From NCBI GenBank assembly GCA_022702705.1, contig CM040427.1, forward strand, positions 14,593,625-14,657,624: a stretch of DNA of 64,000 nucleotides, in the 5' to 3' direction. This document shows, in pieces, positions 21,077 to 30,838 of this stretch. Position 1 is the stretch's first letter. The number at the start of each line of letters is the position of its first letter. The DNA is from Papilionanthe hookeriana x Papilionanthe teres. Lineage: Eukaryota; Streptophyta; Magnoliopsida; Asparagales; Orchidaceae. Below the pieces are notes generated by a model. That model did no database searches. It saw nothing but the letters and a program-made list of their open reading frames with translations, and was not told where the DNA came from. A program made the translations under genes and the position numbers.

Positions 21077-24067
21077 TAGATTATATACAAGAAAGATTTG
21101 AGATGTTGAATATTACTGATAACGCTAAAAATAATATAGTTCCGTCGATTATTAAACCTCCTGAACTTGAGTTAAAAGTTTTACCTACTCATTTGAATTA
21201 CGCATTTTTGGGAAATTCTTTAACTTTACCGGTTATTATATCGGCAGAATTAAATGAATCATAATAGCAAAAACTTCTGGACACATTAAAAAAGTATAAA
21301 AAAGCGTTTGGTTGGACCTTAGCAGATATTAAGGGAATTAGTCCTTCGATCTGTATGCACAGAATTATTTTGGATAATGAACATAAACCGAGAGTTGATC
21401 CCCAAAGGAGATTAAACCCAATAATGAAAGATGTAGTCAAGAAAAAAATATTGAAATGGTTAGATAATGGTATTATATATCCTATTTCGGACAGTGCTTG
21501 GGTAAGCCCAATTCATTGTGTTCCTAAGAAAGGAGGAGTGACTGTTGAAGCTAATGAAAATAATAATTTAATACCTATAAGACAAGTTACTAGATGGTGT
21601 ATATGTATTGATTATAAAAAATTAAATGCAATCACTAGGAAAGATCACTTCCCTTTACTATTCATAGACCAAATGTTAGATAGACTAGCCGAACACAAAT
21701 ATTTTTGTTTTTTAGATGGATATAATGGCTATCATCAAATACCTATTGCTCCTGGGGATCAAGAGAAAACTACATTTACTAGTCCTTTTGGAACATTTGC
21801 TTTTTGAAGGATGCCTTTTGGATTATGTAATGCACCTGCAACATTCCAGAGATGTATGATGTCTATATTTAGTCAATTAATTGATGATGGAATAGAAGTA
21901 TTTATGGATGATTTCTCTGTATTTGGAACATCATTTGATGCATGCTTGGATCATCTTGAAAAAGTCTTAGAGGTATGCAAAAAAATAACTTAGTTCTAAA
22001 TTGGGAGAAATATCAATTTATGGTTGCAGGAGGAATTGTATTAGGGCATAAAATTTCAGAAAATGGCATGGAAGTAGACCCTGCAAAAATTCAAGTTATA
22101 GCTAAATTACTACCTCCTACTACAGTGAGAGCGGTAAGAAGTTTTCTTGGACATGCCAGATTTTACAGACGCTATATAAAAGATTTTTCAAAAATTACTA
22201 AACCTTTATGCCAACTTTTAGAAAAAGACAAGAAATTTGAATTCACTACAGAAAGCTTAAATGCTTTTGAATTATTAAAAGATAAATTAATCACAGCACC
22301 TATAATAGTGTCACCTGATTGGGAGAAACAATTTGAACTTATGTGTGATGCTAGTGATTATGCTATAGGAACTGTTCTTGGACAAAGGTATGATAAAATT
22401 TTTAAAGTTATATACTATGCTAGTAAAACTCTCAATAGTGCTGAAATCAATTATACAGTTACAGAAAGAGAATTATTAGCAATTGTATATGCTTTTGATA
22501 AATTTAGACCTTATTTAATTGGAACTAAATGTATTGTGCATACTAATCACTCTGCTATTAAATATTTAATGCAAAAGAAAGATACCAAACCAAGATTAAT
22601 CAGATGGATATTACTGATGCAAGAATTTGATTTTGAAATAATTAATAGAAAGGAAACTGATAATCAAATTGCAGATCATTTGTCAAGATTAGAATATTGT
22701 GAATTATCTGACACTGACAATGAAATTACAGACAGTTTTCCTGACAAACAACTTTATAATATAAATGAGTGGAAAATACCATGGTATGCTGATATAGTTA
22801 ATTATATTGTAAGTGATATTTTACCACCCATGCTAACTCTGCAACAACAAAAAAAATTCATTTACGATGCTAAAACATATTTTTGGGATGAACCATATTT
22901 ATATAAACAATGTAAGGATCTAATTATTAGAAGATGCGTGCCTTATGAAGAAACTGAACAGATTATTCAAAAATGTCACGATTTTGAATTTAGAGGACAT
23001 TTTGGGACTGATAAAACTGCTTATAAAATTTTACAATCTGGATTTTATTAGCCTACTCTTTTTAAAGATGTTTATAGATATATCAAAACTTGCGATAAAT
23101 GCCAACGAGTAGGTAATATATCTAGAAGAAATGGAATGCCTCTGAATTTTATATTAGAAGTTGAAATTTTTGATGCTTGGGGATTAGATTTCATGGGACC
23201 ATTTATTCCTTCATTTGGAAACTCATATATATTAGTTGTTGTTGATTATGTTTCTAAATGGATTGAAGCACAAGGCTTACCTCGTTGTGATGCTAAGAGT
23301 GTTTCAAATTTTTTAATGAAAAATATTTTCACAAGATATGGAATGCCGAGAGTGATTATCACTGACGGAGAATCCCATTTTAGGAATAAATATATTTAGA
23401 AATTGGCAGAAAAGTTTAACATTATTCATAAAATATCGACTGCTTATCATCCACAAACCAGCGGATTAGCTGAAGTTTCTAATCGAGAAATTAAATGAAT
23501 TTTAGAAAAAACTGTAAACCCTAGTAGATTAGATTGGTCTACAAGCTAGACACTGCATTATGGGCATACAGGATTGCTTATAAAACCCCGATTGGAATGA
23601 CTCCTTACAGGCTTATTTATGGAAAAACTTGTCACTTACTAGTTGAATTAGAGCACAAAGCGTATTGGGCGATTAAAGAATTCAATTATAATTTAAAAGA
23701 TGCTGGTGAGAAGAGATTGTTGTAGATGAATGAATTAGAAGAATTAAGAAATGAATCCTATAACAATGATAGAATTTATAAAGAGAAAATGAAATTATGG
23801 CATGATCGGAAGATTAACCAAAAAGATTTTGAACCAGGACAAGAAGTTTTACTTTATAATACTAGATTGAAATTATTTCCTGAGAAACTAAATTCTCGAT
23901 GGTTAGGACCTTTCACTATAACTCAAATATTTACATACGGAGCTGTAGAAATTGAAGATCAAAAGACCGGACACAGATTTAAAGTAAATGGACACAGATT
24001 AAAACCATATTTTGAAGGAAAAAGACAAAATTTTAAAGAGGTTTTAATGCTCAGTCAACCTGATTAA
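21077..24067 (+). pseudogene. Element D pol: RT, RNase H, integrase; best preserved copy
   Basis: This is collinear Athila pol with few lesions. RT (21120-22260) has GIIYPISDSAWVSPIHC, FLDGYNGYHQIPIAPGD, MPFGLCNAPATFQRCMM and the intact catalytic VFMDDFSVFG at 21898-21927. RNase H (22280-22700) has LMCDASDYAIGTVLGQ and YTVTERELLAIVYAF. Integrase (22730-24067) has a zinc region HDFEFRGHFGTDKTAYK...CDKCQRVG and the catalytic core DAWGLDFMGPF, ITDGESHFRN and TSGLAEVSNREIK, then PFTITQIFTYGAVEIED. Stops lie at 21262-21267, 21805, 21993, 23049-23051 (TAG for Trp), 23397, 23496 and 23723, with frame changes near 21975 and 23550. Protease is missing at the left junction. Confidence 0.9.
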
Positions 24068-24080
24068 TAACCAAAATAGG

Positions 24081-24127
24081 TCTGGCTGACGATGTTAAAC
24101 CAAGCGCTTTATGGGAGGCAACCCATA
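24081..24127 (+). other. Post-pol conserved block with perfect hairpin (D copy)
   Basis: GGCTGACGATGTTAAACCAA is followed by GCGCTT and TATGGGAGGCAACCCATA, a perfect 6-bp stem with loop AGGCAA. It begins 14 bases after the integrase stop. Matching blocks occur in B and F. Confidence 0.65.
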
Positions 24128-24297
24128 GTGATCTTTATTTAGGTGTAATAATTGTATATTTATTTGATTTGTTACTATTTTTGGTATAAAATGAATTCTA
24201 CTACTCAAATTTATATTTATAATCATCATGATATTGGATACATAGAAAAAATTGGAAAGCATTCGAACCAGAGCAAAACTGGGCAATTTTGCCTTAG

Positions 24298-24392
24298 CCC
24301 ACCGACGGCGAGTTCTGCCCGCCAAATTCAGTTTACATTTTTAAGAATCCCGCCGACGGAGAGATCGTTGCCGCCGACGGCGAGATCGGTGA
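24298..24392 (+). promoter_or_regulatory. Internal GC-rich D-type repeats upstream of extra ORF 1
   Basis: Units CCCACCGACGGCGAG, CCCGCCGACGGAGAGATCG and GCCGCCGACGGCGAGATCGG match the U3 cluster of the D LTR (29141-29310), including the AGATCG tail. They lie upstream of the decayed start of extra ORF 1 at 24528. Confidence 0.6.
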
Positions 24393-24527
24393 ATGAGCGG
24401 TTTATGGAGTTATGTTGACGGTTTCTGGCAATTCTAAGTGTTTTAACTCTTTAAGAACGCCTAAAACTCGAAATCTAAACCATTTACTTCCTGAAAACGA
24501 TTTGAAACTCCACAAAAACTCATCATT

Positions 24528-25716
24528 ATAGCATCCAATCCACTTGAAATCACTAGATCTCGAGTGTTCAATCGAAGAAAGTTTGTCGGCTTATGAGGCC
24601 CAGCCGAATCTTCAACAAAGTTATGATGAAGAAGAGATTAATCAAAGAAAGATGATTCATGAATAGAGGACTGGAGAATTCGATAACGTCTATCGAGGAG
24701 ATGATTATGCGACGACGTTGGGAGGTATTATGCTATACAACTTCTGTAGTAGTCATCCCCATAGTAAAAGAATTCTACTCCAATCATCATAGAATCAACA
24801 ACAGAAGCGTTTATGTGCGAGGCAGATGGGTAACTTTCACTCCTTCTAGAATCAATGAGTTATATTCAATTGAAAATACATATGTTTGCTACTATTCCAA
24901 TTTTGTTCCTACAAGAAATAATATGAATGAGATATATCGATATTTGACTGATGAATCAGAAGATTGGGAAATAAGACAAGACGGGTATGTTAGCTTTTCT
25001 GCATCACTTCTAAACCCCGTCTCTAAACACTGGCACTTCTTTATTTCTTCAAAATTATTACCCACTATGAGGGTAAACAAAGTTTCTAAGGAGTGTGCAA
25101 TTCTGAATTATTGTATTCAAGCGGGATTACCTATCGATGTTGGTTCAATTATTGTGAAGTCTGCTTTAGGCCTGATTGTGCATGGATCGATTTATGGGCT
25201 TGGACATCCTTCAACAATTTTTGCATTATGCAGTCAGTACCAAGTTTCTTATGAAGCCTGGGAAAAAGTACTTTTGCCTTGGAAATCATTAGATCTAACT
25301 GATATGTTTCCTACTCTGGATAACGATAATGAGAGAGCCATTACTGCAGATCAAGCATCTCAAAACTCTCTTTCGATCAGGTCCTTTACTGATAAAACAA
25401 ATCTGATCTTACTAAAACTCAAATTATTGGAAAAATAGGTACAAAACGTGATGACTTCCATTAATAATATCCCTGATTTATTTGATCATATTGCTTGGAG
25501 GATGAAGGAACACTTCAATTATTCTGGACATCTTGAGGCTAGTTTCATACGGCTTTTGAGAAAGAAAGGATGGATTGAAGAAGATTCTACAGAAGAATTT
25601 CCTTACAGGCCTTTCTACAATCTATTCGTTCATCTACGTTCTATCGGACATATCGTAGATGAATTTAGCACGTATCAATCGACGAGTAGAAGACATTCGT
25701 ATTTGTTTATGTGTTG
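24528..25716 (+). pseudogene. Element D extra ORF 1 (Athila env-like / plant transposon protein domain)
   Basis: The position matching the B start codon reads ATA at 24528 followed by ASNPLEITRSRVFNRRKFV, so the initiator ATG is lost. After frame shifts the main frame 24659-25438 holds RRRWEVLCYTTSVVVIPIVKEFYSN, VYVRGRWVTFTPSRI, YLTDESEDWEIRQDGYVSF, NPVSKHWHFFISSKLLPTM, AILNYCIQAGLPIDVGSII and GLGHPSTIFALCSQ. The C-terminal part 25448-25717 carries NIPDLFDHIAWRMKEHFNY and GWIEEDSTEEFPYRPFYNLF. It is paralogous to extra ORF 2 downstream. No membrane segment is evident. Confidence 0.8.
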
Positions 25717-26480
25717 AGTTAGTTTGAATTTAATTTTTATGAAATTTGCACTTTTGATATTTTAGATTTTAAGATTTGATCTCAGTATAGATGAGATTAT
25801 GTGTTGTTTGTTTAGTCTCGGCGTTTTGAGTACTGTGGTTTGGATTGCGACGCTAAATTTTATGTGTTAAGTAAATGTGGTGTATGCATATTGTAAAACC
25901 TTGGATTTCATATATAAAATTGTTATTTTTTGTGTTGTGTGAATTTATGTGAGTTAAAATATTATCTAATCACAATAAAATGTATTTAATTGATTGATCG
26001 GACATTATCAAGGCTTAAAATAAATTGAAAACATTATAAATATTAAAAATATTAATTCCTGAAAAATCCCGCCGACAGCGAGAACGATGCCGCCGACGGC
26101 GAGATTTTTCCCGCTGACGGCGAGATCGCGAAAAACACTTTATTTTGACCAGTCAACTGTCACTATTCATCGTCCCCTACCTTAAAACTTTGAAAAACCG
26201 ACCTAGGGCTTGAGAGATCGTGAATTTGGAGCAATATCAACACATTTGGACACCAGATTTTATCTTCCCTTGGTAAGAGCTTCACTCTCATGCAAAAATT
26301 TTTGATTTTCATCGAGTATTTCTTCCACATTTGGGGATTTTGGAAAAAATTGAAATATAGAAAAAATAGTTCGAAGAAATCCGTGGAATTCATTTTAGAT
26401 TATTTTAAGTCACCTTTGGAAGCCATTCTAATATTATTTTCAAGTTTAGTCAAGATTTTTGTAAATTTGATAGATCAAGA
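25717..26480 (+). other. Spacer between the two extra ORFs of D
   Basis: AT-rich noncoding DNA with one GC-rich cluster (26067-26130, listed separately). The leader before the next ATG at 26481 is about 350 bases. I see no ORF worth calling. Confidence 0.6.
26067..26130 (+). promoter_or_regulatory. Internal GC-rich D-type repeats upstream of extra ORF 2
   Basis: Three units, CCCGCCGACAGCGAGAACG, GCCGCCGACGGCGAG and CCCGCTGACGGCGAGATCG, match the D LTR U3 units. This is the third position in the same element with this subfamily-specific repeat. Confidence 0.6.
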
Positions 26481-27647
26481 AATGGCTCCACGACAGAAGA
26501 GGCGACTAGGTTATGACGAGACATGATTCATGAATGCTAGAGCTCAATCAAGATACAACTTTAATATCAAAGTAAGAAAATGCATTCAAGATAGAGTGTT
26601 TAAGAATTCGGGAGGAGAAGTGGAATGAACGATAAAAGAGAGAAGATGGGAAAATTTCTGTTATACAACAAATAGAGCTGCAGTTGAAATCGTGAAAGAA
26701 TTTTATGCCAACTCGATCGAGATAGAAGATGTACCAATAAAAGTTAGAGGATTTTTAGTTGATTTTAATGCTGCAAGAATAAATTCTTTCTATGAAGTAC
26801 AAGATCTGCATACCAGCGAGTACGATACATTCGGAACAATGGAAGGACCGTTGGAGGAGGTGATTAACTTTCTCACTGATGGGAAAGGAACTTGGAAAAT
26901 TAAGCAGCGTGACGGGTAAACTTCCCTCTGTCTATGTTAAATGCAACCTCTAAAGCTTGGCATTATTTTATTTGTTTTACTTTGTTACCTACCTATCACC
27001 ATAGTGAAGTAACAAGAGATAGATCGGTTCTAAATTTTTGTATTCAGAACCACAGAAGTATTAATGTGGGAAGTATTGTTTACAAAAATATATTAGCCAC
27101 TGCAAGAAGTGAAAGTGGAGGAGGACTAGGACATCCTGGTCTAATTTATGCACTCTGCCAATTGTTTGGAGTTGAGGATAGAGATTATGAGGAATGGGTT
27201 GAACCTATGAAACCCATTACCCATGCTAATATAAAAACTTATGAATCCCACGAAGGATGGAGATCTGGGACTAGGAGCTATGCACCTTCAACTAGTAGGG
27301 ATATTCCCTCTACCAGTTATGACCCTCCTACCTATGGTTCTCTTACCCTTTATGATTTGATGAATGAAATGACCCTACAGCGAAAAAGTTTTGAAAAGAT
27401 TGAAGAAAAATTGGAGCATATTGATCAGAGAATTGCAGGATTAGAACGGAGGCATAATTATGACAGCGATTATCTCCAGAGACATTCTGAATTTGAGATA
27501 GTCTACTATGATGCTGAGAATCGTTATCGGAGAGGAGAGCCTGATGTTATATTTCCTGAGTGCCCCCGTTATACTCACTATAAGCCTACTCCACCTACTG
27601 AACAAGGAGACGAGGATATAGTGTGGGATTTTAATGTTGATGATTAG
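26481..27647 (+). pseudogene. Element D extra ORF 2 (Athila env-like), nearly complete
   Basis: The ATG at 26481 opens MAPRQKRRLGYDET, then a TGA. The frame continues with RRWENFCYTTNRAAVEIVKEFYAN, VPIKVRGFLVDFNAARINSFY, EYDTFGTMEGPLEEVINFLTD and, after a frame change near 26917, MLNATSKAWHYFICFTLLP, VLNFCIQNHRSINVGSIVY and GGLGHPGLIYALCQLFGVED. The C-terminal 130 residues add a segment likely to form a coiled coil (FEKIEEKLEHIDQRIAGLE) and an acidic tail EQGDEDIVWDFNVDD. Only a few lesions remain, so the family was coding until recently. Confidence 0.85.
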
Positions 27648-28931
27648 ATTCTATGCTTAGGTATTTATGTTATGTGATTGTTTGTTTGTTTTCTTAAATT
27701 TAGTATTGATGTTTAGTTTATGAACTTTGATTATTATGTTGTGTAAGACATTTTAATATTGTTGTATAAGTTAAATTTGTGTGCCTTTTATACTTTAATA
27801 TTTCAATTTGTGATTGTAACTCTGAAACTGGATTTGTGAAATATATGTGGATTTTGTGTTATGTTGTGGTATAAATTGTGTTAGTAGTCGTACTTATTTC
27901 AAAACTTCTTTACCCAGTAATTTCTTTGATATTATATATGTGTAGAAAGTTATTAACAGTACAGGTTAATTAAGTGATGAAAAGAACCTGCAGAACTTCA
28001 AAAAGGAGAAATACCTAAAGCACGAAGGTATGATTTAAATTTACAGTTTATTTTTATTTCACCCAATATAAATAGATAGAAAAATTTATGTTTGGGGGAG
28101 GAAAAAAATAAAATTTAATTTTTAAATTGTTCTCAATTTATATTTTCAAAAATTATTATAAAATGATTTTTTGTAATGAATTTAATTCAGTAAACTAGAA
28201 TTAATTTATTTAATTATTATAGAAAGTTAAAAGAAATATTTCTAGTGATTAAACTAATTTTGTAGATTAAGATATTTGGTATAAGAGGATAAGAATATAG
28301 TTAACTATTTAAAGTAAGGAAAACTATATTTCAAAATATGAAATTCCTAAGTATTTAGTTGAGAAAGAAAAGATTAAAACTCAATGAAGTAAAAACTTTG
28401 AAATACATATAAGGTAAGTAAATGTTTCAAGTTTCAAATTTAGGAAGAGGAAGGTGAAGTTCAAAATTATTAACAGGCTATCCAGATACAGTAATCCTCA
28501 CTTGAAAAAGAAAGAAGGATTGAAAAATCAATCCAAATGAAAAGAAAAGAAAAAGTAAGTGAGGAGAAGCTTGAGGAGATGCCTTATAAAAAATTGGCTT
28601 CATTTGAATCAACCTAAAGGGTAAACTCAGTTACATTTCTGAACTTATATATATGGATTAGTATTTTACTAAGTAGTGCTTTCATGAAATTCTTATCATC
28701 TGAATATCTTAAGTAATTTAATATTGCAAGATATAGTAATTCTTGAAATAAATAGAAGAATAGAAATCTAAAACTTGATGACTAAATAGCCTTACGTCTA
28801 TAGAGTTAATTTAATTATCTAAAAATCTTTCTAATAAACTTTACTATAATATTTTATTTAAATCAAATTCATAGTATTTCGAATTAAAATTTTATTACAA
28901 ATAATCATTACTTTTATATAGTATCAAGATT
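27648..28931 (+). other. Element D 3' untranslated region
   Basis: AT-rich noncoding DNA follows the stop of extra ORF 2. It includes a conserved TTTGGGGGAGG run at 28091-28101, the anchor CAGATACAGTAATCC (28483-28497) and a purine-rich run (28501-28580). It matches the 3' regions of the inverted block and of F in the order of these landmarks. Confidence 0.7.
28501..28580 (+). other. Conserved internal purine run (D copy)
   Basis: CTTGAAAAAGAAAGAAGG is followed by AAAAGAAAAGAAAAAG and ends in GAGGAGAAGCTTGAGGAG. The same anchors flank equivalent runs in F (44903-44960) and on the minus strand (19136-19228). Confidence 0.5.
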
Positions 28932-28967
28932 ACTTGAGGACAAGTAATAGTTAAGTTTGGGGGATTT
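28932..28967 (+). other. Polypurine tract with upstream palindrome (D)
   Basis: ACTTGAGGACAAGT is followed by AATAGTTAAGTTTGGGGGA and TTT directly before the LTR start TGACC at 28968. The G-rich run is the expected plus-strand primer. Confidence 0.85.
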
Positions 28968-30453
28968 TGACCACAGGAAAATGTATTAAGAAATTCGTTT
29001 ATATGAAATTACACTTTAAAGAAATGTATTTTCTGTCTTATTGCAGGTACGAAGATTTATAGGTATTTGAAGCAAAAAGATTAAAAAGAAGCAAATCTGG
29101 AACGAAAAGGACTAAAAAGAGATGGAAATTGAACTAGGCTGCCGACGGCGAGGAATAGGACGCCGACGGCGTGATTTTGCTGAAAGTTTTGAATATATTA
29201 TAAAGGAGCCCGCCGACGGCCAGATCGAGCCCGCCGACAGTGAGCCTTAGCGGTTATCCAATGTTCTAGAAGCCCGCCGACGGCGAGATCGAGCCCACCG
29301 ACGGTGAAAATGTCGGTTCAAGCCAAATACATTGAATCTGGATGCTTTTTGAAGAGGTGCTTAAGCAACCTTTGGATATATTTCTTCTTCTTTAAATATA
29401 GACGATCTTAGGCTAAGAAATGTGTGTCTTGTGGAAGTCAGTAGTGTATGGTGAGTCTATTGTGTGTGCATTAGTGTGTTTTAGAGTATATTGGTAAGTA
29501 TAATTAAGTGTGTTGTACAAGAAGGAAGAGTTAGAGGAACTTCAAGGAGTCCGTCATGGGAGAAGATTCGAGATAAGTTTTTATTTATTGTTTTATAACT
29601 TTAAATGAAATCCAAGTTTTGTGTTATTTTTCTATGCATTCTGAGTAGTTTTATTTGTCTTTCTCCTTGTTCTTGAGATTTTATGAAATGAAGAATTGAA
29701 TTAGTTGTGCCTAAAAATATTAAATAAAATTGTGATAATCTTTTTACTTAAATCTTAATTTATTTTCAATTTGGCCAATTGAATTGTTAAAATATGTTGA
29801 ATTATCAACTATAGTAAAGATTACATCTAAGATTCAGGGAAGTCAAAAGCCTTGGAAGGAGGGTGCAAATAAATAAGGAAATATTATTTATCGGGTGTAG
29901 AATTGGATATATTTGTGTGACAGACTAAAATCTTCAATTCGGTCCTATCGTTTGGGAGCTGAAGTGTAGATGTTAGCACTCAGGCAAGGGGAACGTGGGA
30001 GCTCCGAAGTGGCAGCCGGTATCCTCCCGAACCTCAGCCGTTGCATTCGAGTAACCAAGCATAGGATTAGTCAATGTTCATTATGCATGGACCAAAGGGT
30101 AAAGAATAGGAATGCTCCTATTTGGTACAATATAATTCTAACTAATTTAATTATTCATTCACTTAATTCTCTTAACAAGGAGAAAGATACTTTTTCTAAA
30201 TTGTAATCTTCTATTTAAAAATTAAGTAATAGAGTTTAGTATAAGCGTTCTTTATTTTTGTACACTAGATAGTAATTGCATCTGCTGAAATTAGTTCTTA
30301 ATCTCTAAACTTCCCTATGGGATCGATATCTAGGACTCTTTTAGAGCCCTTTATTACTTGAACGATAGTATACTTGCGTTGATAAAGGGGGTGACACAAT
30401 TGCTAATTTTACTTTGATAATCATTTATAAAATATATAATATAAAGCTCCGCA
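28968..30453 (+). mobile_element. Element D 3' LTR (Athila)
   Basis: An LTR of about 1.49 kb from TGACCACAGG to GCTCCGCA. It contains the D-type GC-rich U3 cluster (29141-29310), an AT-rich TATA candidate TTAAATATAG near 29391, the AGTGCAAATAAATA-type segment (about 29866), the TTTGGTACAATATAATTCT segment (about 30120) and the terminal block with TAGAGCCCTTTATTACTTGA (30342-30361). Confidence 0.85.
29141..29310 (+). promoter_or_regulatory. GC-rich U3 repeat cluster, D-type
   Basis: About six units of the form CCCGCCGACGGCGAGATCG or near variants lie in this AT-rich LTR. Internal copies of the same unit sit at 24298-24392 and 26067-26130, upstream of the two extra ORFs. Confidence 0.65.
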
Positions 30454-30489
30454 ACCATATAAACCCTGCTACCTCCCGACCCCAGGTTC

Positions 30490-30689
30490 AAATAGTTAAG
30501 TGAATTTCATCTGCTGTTGGATTAGCATAATCTCTTAAAATTCTTGGTATATTTTTCATTTTGATTGTTTAAATTGTTCACCATTTTGTGAGGATTTGCA
30601 GATTTTTTTTCTTGTTTTAAAATTTTTGTAATAGTACGCTCTAATTTAGAATCGTAAGGTACTAAACCTATAGATCTGATACTACGCAT
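30490..30689 (-). pseudogene. Element E second gag fragment (5' end only)
   Basis: On the minus strand the ATG at 30689 opens MRSIRSIGLVPYDSKLERTI, the normal Athila gag start. It is cut at about 30499, just after the AACTATT that follows the CCAACAGCAGATGAAATTCA segment. About 36 bases of unassigned filler separate it from the D LTR end at 30453. Confidence 0.75.
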
Positions 30690-30813
30690 ACAAACACAAT
30701 AAACACACACTAACAATAAACAGACACACACAACTATGACTTACAATTCAAATATATGATTTCCATTACTACAAACATAAATTTTAACAGTTACTTTTTA
30801 TTTTACCATGCCT

Positions 30814-30829
30814 CCACGGCAAGGCGCCA
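30814..30829 (-). other. Element E2 primer-binding site
   Basis: Plus-strand CCACGGCAAGGCGCCA is the reverse complement of TGGCGCCTTGCCGTGG, two changes from the perfect tRNA-Asp complement. It sits between the LTR (30839) and gag. Confidence 0.8.
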
Positions 30830-30838
30830 AAAACTTGG

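Noticed and set aside
26481..27647. True viral-type envelope protein
   Set aside because: No signal peptide, cleavage site or membrane segment is visible; the domain is the plant transposon protein family.
30453..30490. Possible tRNA 3' part (GGTTCAAAT) between D LTR and E gag
   Set aside because: Only a T-loop-like word; no acceptor or anticodon arms can be found around it.
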